Positions 8,949-17,492 are shown, counted from the stretch's first letter. The stretch: 64,000 nucleotides of DNA from Moraxellaceae bacterium (GCA_031119205.1 JAVHYF010000014.1:47244-111243), one strand, 5' to 3'. Translations and numbers: made by a program. Notes: generated by a model from the letters alone, not told the origin.

Positions 8949-10160
8949 CTACGCTGCCTCGCTGGCGCCGCGGGTCGCCAGCAGTTTCTGCAGTGCCGCC
9001 ACGAACAGCACGGCTGCTGCCGCGCCACACACGAGGAACACCGTGCGCAGACCGATGACCTGGCCCAGTGCGCCGCCGGCGAGACTGCCGAAGAAGGTGC
9101 CGGCCGGCCCGGCCAGCGAGTTCAGCGCCGCCACCTTGCCGCGTCCCAGCTGTGCGCCGATGCGCGCGAAGCGGGTCAGGTTCATGATCTGGATGCCCCC
9201 CAGACCGAGGCCCAGCAGCAGGGCCGCGATCAGCAACAGTGGCCGTTGCTGCGTGCTGCCCAGCAGGCCCAGCGACACCGCCACCAATGCGAAGCTCGCC
9301 GGGTAGGCGCGGGCATGGCCCAGCCGCGAGACGAGCCCGCCGAGCAGGAACAGCGCGATGATGAAGCTGATGCCCTGCGCAGTGATCAGTTGGGTGGCCT
9401 CTGCGGTGCTCATGCCCAGCGTCTGGATGGCGATCGCCACGATGAAGAACACGTAGAAGCCGTTGATGCCCTGGCCACAGGCCTCCAGCAGGCAGGCGCT
9501 GCGCAGCTCCGGCTCGTAGCGGAGCAGGCGCAGTTGCGTCAGCAGTTCGGAAAAGCTGAGACGCCGGCGTTGCTCCGGGCGCGGGGTATAGCCGCGGAAC
9601 ACGATGGGCGACACGAAGATGGTGAGGAAGAACAGCGCGGCGATCAGCCAGTAGGTGCCGGTGTAACCGACACCGCGTACCGCTGTCGCGGCCAGCACGG
9701 GGCCGAGCAGGAACATGCCGATCATGTGGGTGCCGCGATACCAGCCGGCCTTGCTCTCGCCCACGGCCTCCAGTTGCGACATGAACACGGCATTCAGCGA
9801 CACGAAGCGCATCGGCATGAAGAAGCTGATCGCCGCGGTGCACGCCAGCAGGAAGGCGGTGGACGCCACGAGCGGCAGCAGGATGTAGGTGGTGCCCGCC
9901 AGCAAGGTGCCGATGACGAAGAGCCGCGCCGGCCCCCAGTTGTCGACCAGGATGCCGATCGGGATGCTCACGAACAGGATGCCGACCATCTGCGCGGCAG
10001 CGATCAGGCCCAGCAGGCTTTCGTTGGCGCCGAGGTTCACCGCGTACAGCGAAGTCGCCACCTTGGCGATGCCGACGCTGGTGCCCATTAGCGAGGACAG
10101 GATGGCGAAGAGGATGAGGAAGCGGTGGCGTTCGGCGAAGCCGGAGAGTGCAGTGCGCAT
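8949..10160 (-). CDS. Major facilitator superfamily transporter
   Basis: 403 residues with about 12 hydrophobic helices and the loop 2-3 region SIPIGILVDNWGPARLFVIG, a form of the MFS signature (G-x-L-x-D-x-x-G-x-R). N and C halves are related in pattern, and the length is normal. It lies upstream of and parallel to the amidohydrolase, which suggests but does not prove that it imports or exports that enzyme's substrate. It is divergent from the DUF72 gene, with 256 bp between them. No family-specific residues allow a substrate call. Confidence 0.9.
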   Translation of the reverse strand: MRTALSGFAERHRFLILFAILSSLMGTSVGIAKVATSLYAVNLGANESLLGLIAAAQMVGILFVSIPIGILVDNWGPARLFVIGTLLAGTTYILLPLVASTAFLLACTAAISFFMPMRFVSLNAVFMSQLEAVGESKAGWYRGTHMIGMFLLGPVLAATAVRGVGYTGTYWLIAALFFLTIFVSPIVFRGYTPRPEQRRRLSFSELLTQLRLLRYEPELRSACLLEACGQGINGFYVFFIVAIAIQTLGMSTAEATQLITAQGISFIIALFLLGGLVSRLGHARAYPASFALVAVSLGLLGSTQQRPLLLIAALLLGLGLGGIQIMNLTRFARIGAQLGRGKVAALNSLAGPAGTFFGSLAGGALGQVIGLRTVFLVCGAAAAVLFVAALQKLLATRGASEAA

Positions 10161-10354
10161 GAAGGTCGGAGTGGTGCTGCGTCGGGAAGTGGCTCGTCAC
10201 GCAGGTTTCAGGCCATGCCGCGGTCTGCCCGTAACCAAGGCGATCCGGGGTGCGCCGCCACCTGCGGCTGTTGCGCCCGCAACAGGACTGCACGGCCGCT
10301 GCATCACTTTGTACAGCGGCGCCGGAACCTGCGCCTTGCGCAGTGTCTACGTTT

Positions 10355-10384
10355 GATCAGGCCATCCTGGATCAGGTCATCCTG
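10355..10384. repeat. 15-bp imperfect direct repeat in a divergent intergenic region
   Basis: GATCAGGCCATCCTG is followed immediately by GATCAGGTCATCCTG (one mismatch), 33 bp before the DUF72 gene. A third related CTGGCCATC follows. It could be a regulator site or simple slippage; nothing else marks it. Confidence 0.5.
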
Positions 10385-10416
10385 GTTCTGGCCATCGCCG
10401 CCACGGAGCGTCGCCC

Positions 10417-11469
10417 ATGAGTCGTCATGACCACCATGCAGCACCCCGCGATGCCGCAGCGCTGGCGACCATGCGGCAACACGTGCGGGTGGGGATTTCC
10501 GGCTGGAAGTACGAACCCTGGCGGGGCAACTTCTACCCGGAATCCCTGACGCAGAAAGACGAACTGGCCTACGCCTCGCGGTCGCTGCCGACCATCGAGA
10601 TCAACAGCACTTTCTACGGATCGAAGAGACCGGAGAACTTCGCGACCTGGTATGCGCAGACGCCGGATGACTTCGTCCTCAGCGTGAAGGCGCCACAGCG
10701 CGTTACTCACCAGCGTCACCTGCAGGATGTCGGGGCGCCGGTAGCACGCTTCCTTGCCTCCGGCATCTTCGAGCTGAAGGAAAAACTCGGGCCGGTGCTC
10801 TGGCAGTTTCCGCCCTGGCTCCGGTTCGACGCCGGGAGTTTCGAGGCCTTTCTGGCCTGCCTGCCGCACGACGCGAAGTCTGCGCGTGCCTTCGTGACGG
10901 AGCACCTGTCCGCGGACAAGGCGGAGGGGCTGATGCCGGACGGGGGCCGTGGCACGCACGACGATGGCACACGCAACTACCCGCTGCGTCACGCGGTGGA
11001 AGTGCGGCACGAGAGCTTCGCCGATCCCGCGCTGGTGGACATGCTGCGCCGGCATGGGGTCGCACTGGTCACTGCGGACAGCGGCGGTCGCTGGCCGGAA
11101 TATGGCGACGTGTGCGCAGACTTCCTGTACCTGCGCCTGCACGGCGACAGCGAGCAGTACGACAGGCACGCGGAGCAGGTCGTCGACACCTGGGCGGCGC
11201 GCATCCTCGCCTGGCACGAAGGCGGCCAGCCGGCGGACGTGCAGCTGCTGGCGCAGGCAGCTCCGCACGGTAAGGCACGGCGCACCCGCGATGTCTTCTG
11301 CTACTTCGACAACACGCTGAAGGAACAGGCTCCGCACAACGCCATGCGCTTGCTGGAGCGGCTCGGCATTCCGCGTGAGAACGGTTTCCCGCTCCAGGCG
11401 AAGCCCGCGGGCAAGGCGCAGGCTTCGCGGTCGAAGAAGGCAGGCCGATCGGCGGACACCACCGACTAG
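10417..11469 (+). CDS. DUF72 (YecE-like) protein
   Basis: 350 residues. The start of the domain, VRVGISGWKYEPWRGNFYP, and EINSTFYGSKRPENFATWY, FVLSVKAPQRVTHQ, GPVLWQFPPW, VEVRHESF and VFCYFDNTLKEQAPHNAMRL are the hallmark blocks of DUF72, a TIM-barrel-like family of unknown biochemical function found widely in bacteria. A charged, Lys/Arg-rich tail of about 30 residues follows the domain. The gene end overlaps the end of the convergent HAD phosphatase gene by 4 bp. Function cannot be stated. Confidence 0.88.
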   Translation: MSRHDHHAAPRDAAALATMRQHVRVGISGWKYEPWRGNFYPESLTQKDELAYASRSLPTIEINSTFYGSKRPENFATWYAQTPDDFVLSVKAPQRVTHQRHLQDVGAPVARFLASGIFELKEKLGPVLWQFPPWLRFDAGSFEAFLACLPHDAKSARAFVTEHLSADKAEGLMPDGGRGTHDDGTRNYPLRHAVEVRHESFADPALVDMLRRHGVALVTADSGGRWPEYGDVCADFLYLRLHGDSEQYDRHAEQVVDTWAARILAWHEGGQPADVQLLAQAAPHGKARRTRDVFCYFDNTLKEQAPHNAMRLLERLGIPRENGFPLQAKPAGKAQASRSKKAGRSADTTD

Positions 11470-12179
11470 GCTTCGATCAGCGGGTCGTGCACCACCGGGT
11501 TCGGTGTCACGTCGGCGAGATCGTTGGCGAGCATGCGTTCGATGAGTTCGGTGACACCGGCGCCGCGCGCGTTCTGCGTGATCAGGTCCACGTTGGCCTT
11601 CAGCGAGGGCAGGGCGTTGGCGACCGCCACCGACAGGCCGCAGCGTCGCAGGAAGGCGTGGTCGTTCTCCGCGTCGCCCACGCCGACCACGTGCTCCGGC
11701 GGGATGTCCAGCTCCTGCAGCACCGCAGCCAGCCCGGTCGCCTTGGTGACGTTGGCGGGCAGGGCCATCACCGCGCCCTTGTTGAAGATCACGTGCCACT
11801 CCATGCCGAGGTCGCGTATCGCGGCCAGCACCGCGTGTTCGTTCGGTTCGAAGGTGGCGACGATGCAATGTCCCACCGACACGCCGACGTTCTGCCGCGC
11901 CAGCATGTCCAGGAAGGCCTGCGGTGGCGCGGCGGCGAGGCCGCGCGTGGACTGCGTGGAGGGCGTGTACACCACAGCGCCGTTCTCCGCCACGATGTGA
12001 TCGAACAGCTCGAAGTGGTTGAAGATCAGTGCGAGGTCGCGCAGTTCGCGGCCGGTCACCATGACCAGGCGGCGGCCGGAGGCGCGCAGGCGGCGCAGCG
12101 CGTCCAGCGTGATCTCGTCGACGGCGCCGTCCTTGGCCAGGGTGCCGTCATAGTCGGTGGCGAGTACCTTGTACTTCAT
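11466..12179 (-). CDS. HAD-superfamily hydrolase (Cof/phosphatase type)
   Basis: 237 residues. Motif I is DYDGTLAKDG, motif II lies in VMVTGRELRD, the conserved Lys is around NVTKATGLAAVLQEL, and motif IV is GVGDAENDHAFL, the GDxxND box of the Cof-type (C2 cap) HAD phosphatases. These act on sugar phosphates or related small phosphoesters in the cytoplasm. The start at 12179 is chosen because a strong AAGGAGG ribosome site lies just before it and motif I follows at residues 9-14; the open frame extends further upstream without a recognisable domain. A sugar-kinase-like gene lies 46 bp upstream on the same strand, so they may form an operon. Substrate unknown. Confidence 0.87.
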   Translation of the reverse strand: MKYKVLATDYDGTLAKDGAVDEITLDALRRLRASGRRLVMVTGRELRDLALIFNHFELFDHIVAENGAVVYTPSTQSTRGLAAAPPQAFLDMLARQNVGVSVGHCIVATFEPNEHAVLAAIRDLGMEWHVIFNKGAVMALPANVTKATGLAAVLQELDIPPEHVVGVGDAENDHAFLRRCGLSVAVANALPSLKANVDLITQNARGAGVTELIERMLANDLADVTPNPVVHDPLIEA

Positions 12180-12225
12180 TGCTTTCCTCCTTGCGGGAGT
12201 GCGTGAATGGCGGAAGCCTGCGCCG

Positions 12226-12924
12226 TCAGAGCACCGACCACATGCGCGTGGTGTCGCCTTCGTGATGCTGGACACCGTCCTCCCACAGACGCACGCCACC
12301 GAGGAAGGCATCCTCGTTGCCACCGCGTTGCGCGCCCTCGGGCAGCGGGTCCACCTGCTCGGCATTGCCGCCGCCGAGCAGCACGTAATCCGCCGACAGC
12401 GCATTGCGCAGGCGCAGCGTGGCCTCGGTCAGCGTCTCCATCCAGGCGTCCTTGCCGTAGCGTTCCAGGCCCTCACGGCCCAGCCGTTCCCACAGCATCT
12501 GCTTGCGGTTGTAGGGCAGGCCACCGAGCTCCAGTGGCACCACGAACGAGCTGGTGACCAGCGCTGAGCCCAGGCCGGTACCCAGGCCGAGGAACAGCAT
12601 CTTGCCGCCGGCGTAGCCGCCGAGTGCCTGCAGGATGGCGTCGTTCACCATCAGCATCGGGCGCTGCAGGGCGGCCTCGAAATCGAAGCCGACCCAGCCG
12701 TCGCCAAGGTTGCCGGGCTCCTCGGTCGGGCCGGTGGGACCGACCCTACCGGGATAGCCGATGGATACCACGTCATAGGACCAGCCTTCGGTGTGCGCCC
12801 GCACCTGCCGGATGAATTCGTCCGGCATGAGCCCGGGCCCGGAGTCGAAGCGGTTCGTGTCGTGGGTGCTGGACAGGAACAGCTTGACCGAGCTGCCGCC
12901 GATGTCTATGACCAGAACATCCAT
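12226..12924 (-). CDS. ROK-like kinase, polyphosphate glucokinase type
   Basis: 232 residues. The N-terminal phosphate loop VLVIDIGGSSVKLF, the central GYPGRVGPTG, the LVNDAxxxxLG-like MVNDAILQALGG (catalytic Asp in ND) and the second phosphate motif FLGLGTGLGSALV follow the ASKHA/ROK kinase order. It is shorter than most ROK kinases and lacks their Cys-rich zinc motif, which fits the polyphosphate glucokinase (PPGK) group. Predicted role: phosphorylation of a hexose with ATP or polyphosphate in the cytoplasm. It is followed after 46 bp by a HAD phosphatase. The phosphoryl donor and the sugar are not settled by sequence. Confidence 0.75.
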   Translation of the reverse strand: MDVLVIDIGGSSVKLFLSSTHDTNRFDSGPGLMPDEFIRQVRAHTEGWSYDVVSIGYPGRVGPTGPTEEPGNLGDGWVGFDFEAALQRPMLMVNDAILQALGGYAGGKMLFLGLGTGLGSALVTSSFVVPLELGGLPYNRKQMLWERLGREGLERYGKDAWMETLTEATLRLRNALSADYVLLGGGNAEQVDPLPEGAQRGGNEDAFLGGVRLWEDGVQHHEGDTTRMWSVL

Positions 12925-12929
12925 GATGG

Positions 12930-12985
12930 GGTGTCAGTGGCTTGGGTTGCGTGGTGTCAGTGGCTTGGGTTGCGTGGTGTCCGTG
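12930..12985. repeat. 23-bp tandem repeat, two full copies plus a partial third
   Basis: The unit beginning GGTGTCAGTGGCTTGG is present at 12930-12952 and 12953-12975 without change, and a third copy begins at 12976 before diverging. It fills the 77-bp gap between the kinase-like gene and the host-attachment-like gene. The unit is not a multiple of three and lies outside both genes, so it is probably a small non-coding duplication. Confidence 0.8.
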
Positions 12986-13001
12986 ACGTGTCGCGTGGCG
13001 A

Positions 13002-13448
13002 TCAGTGGCGCGTCGCGTGGCGACGCAGGTAATCCTGGATGTCGCGCTCGTCGAACCACGAGATGTCCTTGGCGATCTCCTCTTCCACGAGACTCGACGC
13101 GCTCTTGCCGAGGTTCTGGCGGATGAGCCCCAGCAGCTTGGGCGGCGCGAGTACCCAGAGGTGTTCGTAGCGGCGCTGCTGCGCAGCCTTGTCGAGGTAG
13201 TCGCCGACGATCTTGCTGAACACGTCCATCTCGTGCTGCGCGGCGTCCACCGCGGGTTGCGAGACGTGGGACTGGCCGTCGCGGCTGCCGAAACGGCCGT
13301 CGGCATCGGTATTGATTTCGCGGATGTGGGCGCGCCCCTGCTTGTGTTCGAACTCCTTCACGGTGTGCACCGCACTGATCTTGCGGTCCTCCAGTTCGAA
13401 GATGCGGGCGCGGCTCGCGTCTGCGGCAATGACCCAGGTGGTATGCAT
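13002..13448 (-). CDS. Host attachment protein family (PF10116-like)
   Basis: 148 residues. The pattern TTWVIAADASRARIFELEDR, the GRFGSRDGQSHVSQPAVDAAQ segment and the C-terminal LIRQNLGKSASSLVEEEIAKD are the typical blocks of this family, first described in plant-associated bacteria but widespread and biochemically uncharacterised; the fold resembles the eRF1 middle domain. The start at 13448 follows an AAAGGAGAC ribosome site by 5 bp. It lies between the kinase-like gene and a divergent flavin-type stress protein. The family name should not be read as evidence of host interaction. Confidence 0.85.
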   Translation of the reverse strand: MHTTWVIAADASRARIFELEDRKISAVHTVKEFEHKQGRAHIREINTDADGRFGSRDGQSHVSQPAVDAAQHEMDVFSKIVGDYLDKAAQQRRYEHLWVLAPPKLLGLIRQNLGKSASSLVEEEIAKDISWFDERDIQDYLRRHATRH

Positions 13449-13719
13449 GGTGTCTCCTTTCACTGAGCGTCCTCCCTCATGTGTGACTGCACGGTGGAAG
13501 CCGGGTTCGACAGCCAGCCGGCAGGCGTTTCCGGATGCGCTGCCACCTTGCAGTGCGTCGTGAAAACTATGCGCGCGGCGTGCGGCGCCGGGTGTGGGAA
13601 TCTGCTGACAGTTGCGTGCGCGCTTGTCGCACAGGGGGAGACGAAACGTCCTACCGGGTTGTCGGCGCACCGGGCGCAGCATGGCGCCACACCCATCCAC
13701 ATCAGCCAGGAGGCCGATC

Positions 13720-14226
13720 ATGGAAGACCATCAAACCCACGAAGAACAGCTCAACACACTGGTGGAGAAGATGCGCAACCACGAGTTCTGCATGCTCACC
13801 ACGGTGGACGACGAGCGCGGTGTGCTGCGCAGCCGGCCGATGCGCCTGCAGGAAGTCGAGGACGACGGCACCCTGTGGTTCATGACATCGGACGCCTCGC
13901 CGAAGACCGACGAGATCAATCACGAACACCACGTGAATGTCGTCTTCATCGACGAGGGCGGCGAGAGCTTCATCTCGCTGTCCGGCATCGCCGCCCTGCA
14001 GCAGGACCATGCCCGCGTGGAACGCTACTGGCGTGACACCGACGACGCCTGGTTCCCCAGGGGCGAGAACGATCCGCACGTGGTGCTGATCCGCGTCGAG
14101 CTGAATGACGCCGAGTACTGGGAAGGCCCGTCCCGTGTCGTGAAGTTGTATGCCGCCGCGCGTGCCATCACCTCCGGCAAGCCGGCCTCCGGCTTGGGCG
14201 AACACGTCCGCGTCAGCAAGCACTGA
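13720..14226 (+). CDS. Pyridoxamine 5'-phosphate oxidase-like general stress protein
   Basis: 168 residues with a split-barrel flavin-binding fold: FCMLTTVDDERGVLRSRPM, the central LWFMTSDASPKTDEINHE and VNVVFIDEGGESFISLSG correspond to general stress protein 26-type family members. Members bind FMN, FAD or F420 but many lack known activity. The start is set at 13720 by the CCAGGAGG ribosome site 6 bp upstream; a longer open frame exists upstream without domain support. It is the first of a small plus-strand group with the 56-residue membrane protein and the YihY gene, which looks like a stress-related cluster. Confidence 0.85.
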   Translation: MEDHQTHEEQLNTLVEKMRNHEFCMLTTVDDERGVLRSRPMRLQEVEDDGTLWFMTSDASPKTDEINHEHHVNVVFIDEGGESFISLSGIAALQQDHARVERYWRDTDDAWFPRGENDPHVVLIRVELNDAEYWEGPSRVVKLYAAARAITSGKPASGLGEHVRVSKH

Positions 14227-14256
14227 CCTGTTCCGATAGCAATCTGGGAGTCGATC

Positions 14257-14427
14257 ATGTCCTTCGGCATCTACCTGGTAGGCGTCATCCTCTTCATCGC
14301 CGGTGTGGCCTGGGGCCTGTCGGTCGCGGGCGTCCCCGGCGTGTATATCGGGGTGGCCGCGCTGATCATGCTGGGCCTGGGCATCCTTACCGGCGTTACC
14401 CGCACGCGTAGCCGCGACCATTCCTGA
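14257..14427 (+). CDS. Small two-helix membrane protein (56 residues)
   Basis: A short gene beginning MSFGIYLVGVILF and ending TRSRDHS. It holds two hydrophobic helices (about residues 3-22 and 29-46) separated by a VAGVPG turn, with a basic C-terminus. It starts 30 bp after the stress-protein gene and ends 21 bp before the YihY gene, all on the plus strand with no terminator between, which supports its being real. Similar small hydrophobic proteins are common beside stress genes in proteobacteria; no function is known. Confidence 0.75.
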   Translation: MSFGIYLVGVILFIAGVAWGLSVAGVPGVYIGVAALIMLGLGILTGVTRTRSRDHS

Positions 14428-14448
14428 GCGGCGGGGCGGAGCTCCTCG

Positions 14449-15387
14449 ATGCACATGTCGCTGCCGCACCCGGCCCGTCGCCACATGCTGGCGCGCACCG
14501 CCGTGTCGCGGCTGCGCGTGTTCGGCGAGCTGGTTGTCGCTGCGGTAAAGAAATGGTCGGATGACCGCGCGCCCAGCATGGGCGCCGCACTCGCTTACTA
14601 CACCGCCTTCTCCATCGCGCCGCTGTTGCTGATCGTCACCACCATCGCCGGCCTGGTGTTCGGCCGCGATGCGGCGGAAGGCGCGATCGCCGGGCAGATC
14701 AGCGGACTGGTCGGGGCGCATGCGGCGGAGGCCATCCAGGCCATGCTGCAGAACGCCGACCGGCAGGACGGCGGAATGTTCGCCACCGCGGTGGGCTTCG
14801 TCATGCTGCTCATCGGGGCGACCACCGTCTTCGTGGAGTTGCAGAACGACCTGGACCGCATCTGGAAAGCGCCGGAGCGTAATGGCAGCGGCGTCACCGC
14901 CTTCCTCGTCACCCGCCTGCTCACCTTCGGCATGGTGCTGGGCATCGGCTTCCTGATGATCGTTTCGCTGGTGGTGACCAGTGCGGTGGCTGCACTGGGG
15001 CAGGTGTGGAGCGCGGCATTCACCGGCATGGAGATCGCGCTGCAGGTGCTGAACTTCGTCGTCTCCTTCCTGGTGACGGCCGTGCTGTTCGCGATGATCT
15101 ACAAGATCCTGCCCAATGCGCGAATCGCCTGGCGCGACGTCACGGTTGGCGCGGCCATCAACGCGCTGCTGTTCTCGCTGGGCAAGTTCCTCATCGGGCT
15201 GTACATCGGCAAGAGCGCAGTGTCGTCGTCGTACGGCGCGGCGGGGGCGTTCGCGGTGCTGCTGATCTGGGTGTACTACTCCACGCAGATCTTCCTGCTC
15301 GGCGCGGAGTTCACCTACGTGTATGCGCACCGCGAGGGCTCGCACGCAGAGAAGCCGGCAGCGCTCCTCACCGCACCGCCGCCCTGA
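14449..15387 (+). CDS. YihY/BrkB family inner-membrane protein
   Basis: 312 residues with about six helices and the family's characteristic order: KWSDDRAPSMGAALAYYTAF, APLLLIVTTIAGLVFG, a central FVELQNDLDRIWKAP and the late SSYGAAGAFAVLLIWVYYST. YihY/BrkB proteins are conserved inner-membrane proteins; the old annotation as ribonuclease BN is wrong and the transport role is uncertain. It is the last gene of the plus-strand stress-like cluster and converges with a VOC gene 8 bp downstream. Confidence 0.92.
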   Translation: MHMSLPHPARRHMLARTAVSRLRVFGELVVAAVKKWSDDRAPSMGAALAYYTAFSIAPLLLIVTTIAGLVFGRDAAEGAIAGQISGLVGAHAAEAIQAMLQNADRQDGGMFATAVGFVMLLIGATTVFVELQNDLDRIWKAPERNGSGVTAFLVTRLLTFGMVLGIGFLMIVSLVVTSAVAALGQVWSAAFTGMEIALQVLNFVVSFLVTAVLFAMIYKILPNARIAWRDVTVGAAINALLFSLGKFLIGLYIGKSAVSSSYGAAGAFAVLLIWVYYSTQIFLLGAEFTYVYAHREGSHAEKPAALLTAPPP

Positions 15388-15394
15388 GCTGCAT

Positions 15395-15778
15395 TCAGCC
15401 CACTTGCGTGGAGATCCACCAGGTGGTGCCACCGGGGTCCTGCACCCCGCCGCGTTTGTCCTCGTCCTGCTTCTGTACCGGTTCCTGCACGGGCCTGCCA
15501 CCTGCTGCCAGCGCGCGGCGCCAGGTTTCGTCCACGTCCGGTACATAGACGTGCACGTTGCTGGCGATGGGTGGCCATTGCGTGTTGCCATCGGCGAACA
15601 TCACCACTGTGTCGTCGATGCGCGCCTCCGCATGCATGATGCGGCCGCTTTCGCCGGGGTAGCTGCGAAGCAGCTTCGCACCGAATACCTGCTCCATGAA
15701 GCGCAGCATGGCCGCTGCATCGGTGACGACGAGGTAGGGCGAGACGCTGTTGTAGCCGGTGGGCTTGAAGTCGGGCAT
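15395..15778 (-). CDS. VOC-superfamily (glyoxalase/PhnB-like) protein
   Basis: 127 residues with two beta-alpha-beta-beta-beta units: VSPYLVVTDAAAMLRFMEQVFGA in the first and NVHVYVPDVDETWRRALAAG in the second, ending with a DPGGTTWWIST motif that is typical of PhnB/glyoxalase-like members. The family includes isomerases, dioxygenases and resistance proteins; the usual metal-ligand set is not clear enough to assign one. Single gene, converging with the YihY gene. Confidence 0.82.
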   Translation of the reverse strand: MPDFKPTGYNSVSPYLVVTDAAAMLRFMEQVFGAKLLRSYPGESGRIMHAEARIDDTVVMFADGNTQWPPIASNVHVYVPDVDETWRRALAAGGRPVQEPVQKQDEDKRGGVQDPGGTTWWISTQVG

Positions 15779-15829
15779 GACGATCTCCTAAGCACGTGAA
15801 GCGGGCGCATGAACTGAATACACAAAGCA

Positions 15830-15854
15830 ACGGGCCCGGCATGGCCGGGCCCGT
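15830..15854 (-). terminator. Hairpin terminator of the glycine-zipper protein gene
   Basis: A perfect 11-bp inverted repeat (ACGGGCCCGGC/GCCGGGCCCGT) with a 3-base loop, 31 bp past the stop of the minus-strand gene ending at 15886. The following run on the minus strand is only weakly T-rich (TTGCTTTGTG). Confidence 0.65.
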
Positions 15855-15885
15855 CATCGTACGCGGGTGGTGTGTCGCTCCCTGC

Positions 15886-16467
15886 TCAGTGCATGGTGCG
15901 CGCCGGCACCTTGTCGCTCAGCACGGGCGGGCGCACCGGGTCGAAGTCGGACCAGGTGCCGTCGCGCCAGACACCGTCCGCTTCCTCGACGTCCACACCA
16001 CCGGTGCGGCTGAGCACCTGGGCGGCTTCGCTCTCGCTCTGCTCGTCCACCCGTACGGCGACCAGTACGCCCGAGTGGCGCACGCCGAGGCTGCGGCCGG
16101 GCCGGGCGGGGCGGCTGGCATCGCGGGTACCACCCATCGCACCCATCAGGGAGCCGACATAGGCACCGATGCCACCGGTGACGGCTGCGCCGGCAGCAGG
16201 CACTTCGGTTGCCACCGCGATGACCGCGCCCAGCACGGTGCCGATGCAGGCGCCGATGCCGGCGCCCATCACCGCGGTGCGCGAGGAGTCCTTCGCGCCG
16301 CGGTCGGCGAACTCGTCGCCACCCAACGCATAGCCGTGGTTCTGCCCCGGTGGATTGACGAAGAAGGTGGTCACGTCCTGCTGCGCGAAGCCCGCGCGCA
16401 TCGCTTCGCGGGTGGCGTCACGCGCCTGGTCGAAAGTGGCGAATCGGGCTGCAACGATGTGGGACAT
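15886..16467 (-). CDS. Glycine-zipper protein of unknown function
   Basis: 193 residues. Residues 1-60 form a small soluble domain (VAARFATFDQARDATREAM, VTTFFVNPPGQNHGYALGGD). A Gly/Ala-rich membrane-inserting stretch follows (MGAGIGACIGTVLGAVIAV and GGIGAYVGSLMGAMGG, the GxxxG glycine-zipper pattern). The C-terminal region HSGVLVAVRVDEQSESEAAQVL again looks like a ferredoxin-like unit. Similar proteins are annotated only as hypothetical or glycine-zipper domain proteins. The start is set by domain extent and a nearby GGAGGC site; the open frame continues further upstream. Confidence 0.72.
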   Translation of the reverse strand: MSHIVAARFATFDQARDATREAMRAGFAQQDVTTFFVNPPGQNHGYALGGDEFADRGAKDSSRTAVMGAGIGACIGTVLGAVIAVATEVPAAGAAVTGGIGAYVGSLMGAMGGTRDASRPARPGRSLGVRHSGVLVAVRVDEQSESEAAQVLSRTGGVDVEEADGVWRDGTWSDFDPVRPPVLSDKVPARTMH

Positions 16468-16580
16468 AGAGCCTCCGTATGCGGACTGTTCTGTCCTGAC
16501 TATAGGGAGGCGGCCAGCCGGCGTATGTAGGACGCAGCTGTCAGGCCTGTAGGAGGCGGGCGGAGCGTAAAAGCCGCGGG

Positions 16581-17492
16581 TCAGGCCGGTTGGCGGCGCG
16601 AGCCCTGCATCACCTGGCGCAGGTTTTCCACGAACACCGACACCAGGGCGCCGACGTTCTTTTCCGGGCCGATCAGCAGCAGCTTCTGCTGGTGTTGCGC
16701 CAGCTCGCGCACCGGCACCCAGGTGAGGCGACCGGCGTGCAGCTCGAAGTCGATGTCGATCGGCGTCAGGAAGGTGATGCCCTGGTCCATCATCGCGGTG
16801 TGCCGCATGACTTCGATGGAGTTGGTCTCGATGGCGAACCAGGGTTCGATCTTCGAGCGCGCGAACAACTGGTCGAGATAGGGGCGGATCACCATGCTGG
16901 CGTCCGCCACGATCAGGCGGTAGCCCAGGCATTCGCTGATGCGCAGGCTGGGGTGCGAGGCCAGGGGATGGTCCGGCGCCATCACGGCGCCGAGCTGGCC
17001 GAGCACATGGTCCAGCACGCGCACGCCGGGCGCGGCCGGGAAGTCGAAGCCGATGCCCAGTTGCGCTTCGCCGGAGGTGACGGCGGCGATGATCTCCTCA
17101 CCCGAGGACAGCAGGCGCATGTTCACCTGCACGCGCTGGTTGCGCTGCTGGAACTGCGCGATGGCGCGCGGCACCAGGTTGGCGGCCAGGCCGCTCATGA
17201 CCGCCACGGTGATCTCGCCGCGACGCAGGCCCTTCAGCTCCTCGATCTGGTCCTGCGCGCGTTCCATCTCCTTCAGCGTGGCGCGCACGTGGCGGATGAT
17301 GATCTCGCCCGCCGCGGTGAGCACCAGCTTGCGCGGCAGGCGCTCGAAGATCGGCGTGCCCAGCTCGTCCTCGTAGGCCATGATCTGCCGGCTGATCGCG
17401 GAGGGCACCACGTTGAGACGTTCGGCTGCCTTGCGGATCGAGCCGGTGCGCGCGGTTTCGTCGAGGTAGTGGAGCAGGCGGGCGTGCAGCAT
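16581..17492 (-). CDS. LysR-family transcriptional regulator
   Basis: 303 residues from this start. The winged helix-turn-helix is at residues 1-60 (SIRKAAERLNVVPSAISRQI) and the periplasmic-binding-like effector domain follows to the end. An alternative ATG at 17555 adds 21 residues; the inner start is preferred because a palindrome that looks like the operator lies only 8 bp before the outer one. It is divergent from the cupin-hydrolase-transporter gene set, the classic position of a LysR activator relative to its target. Predicted effector: the compound handled by that pathway, unknown. Confidence 0.9.
   Translation of the reverse strand: MLHARLLHYLDETARTGSIRKAAERLNVVPSAISRQIMAYEDELGTPIFERLPRKLVLTAAGEIIIRHVRATLKEMERAQDQIEELKGLRRGEITVAVMSGLAANLVPRAIAQFQQRNQRVQVNMRLLSSGEEIIAAVTSGEAQLGIGFDFPAAPGVRVLDHVLGQLGAVMAPDHPLASHPSLRISECLGYRLIVADASMVIRPYLDQLFARSKIEPWFAIETNSIEVMRHTAMMDQGITFLTPIDIDFELHAGRLTWVPVRELAQHQQKLLLIGPEKNVGALVSVFVENLRQVMQGSRRQPA

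Noticed and set aside
7126..10293. A single minus-strand open frame of about 1055 codons joining the amidohydrolase to sequence upstream
   Set aside because: Only the last 512 residues are a recognisable domain; the upstream part overlaps the MFS gene in another frame and has no domain. It reflects few stops in GC-rich DNA.
12930..12985. CRISPR-like direct repeats
   Set aside because: The 23-bp copies are directly tandem with no spacers and no cas genes nearby.
13702..15591. A 629-codon minus-strand frame opposite the stress-protein and YihY genes
   Set aside because: Its composition is His/Arg/Gln-rich with no domain, and the plus-strand genes there are well supported.
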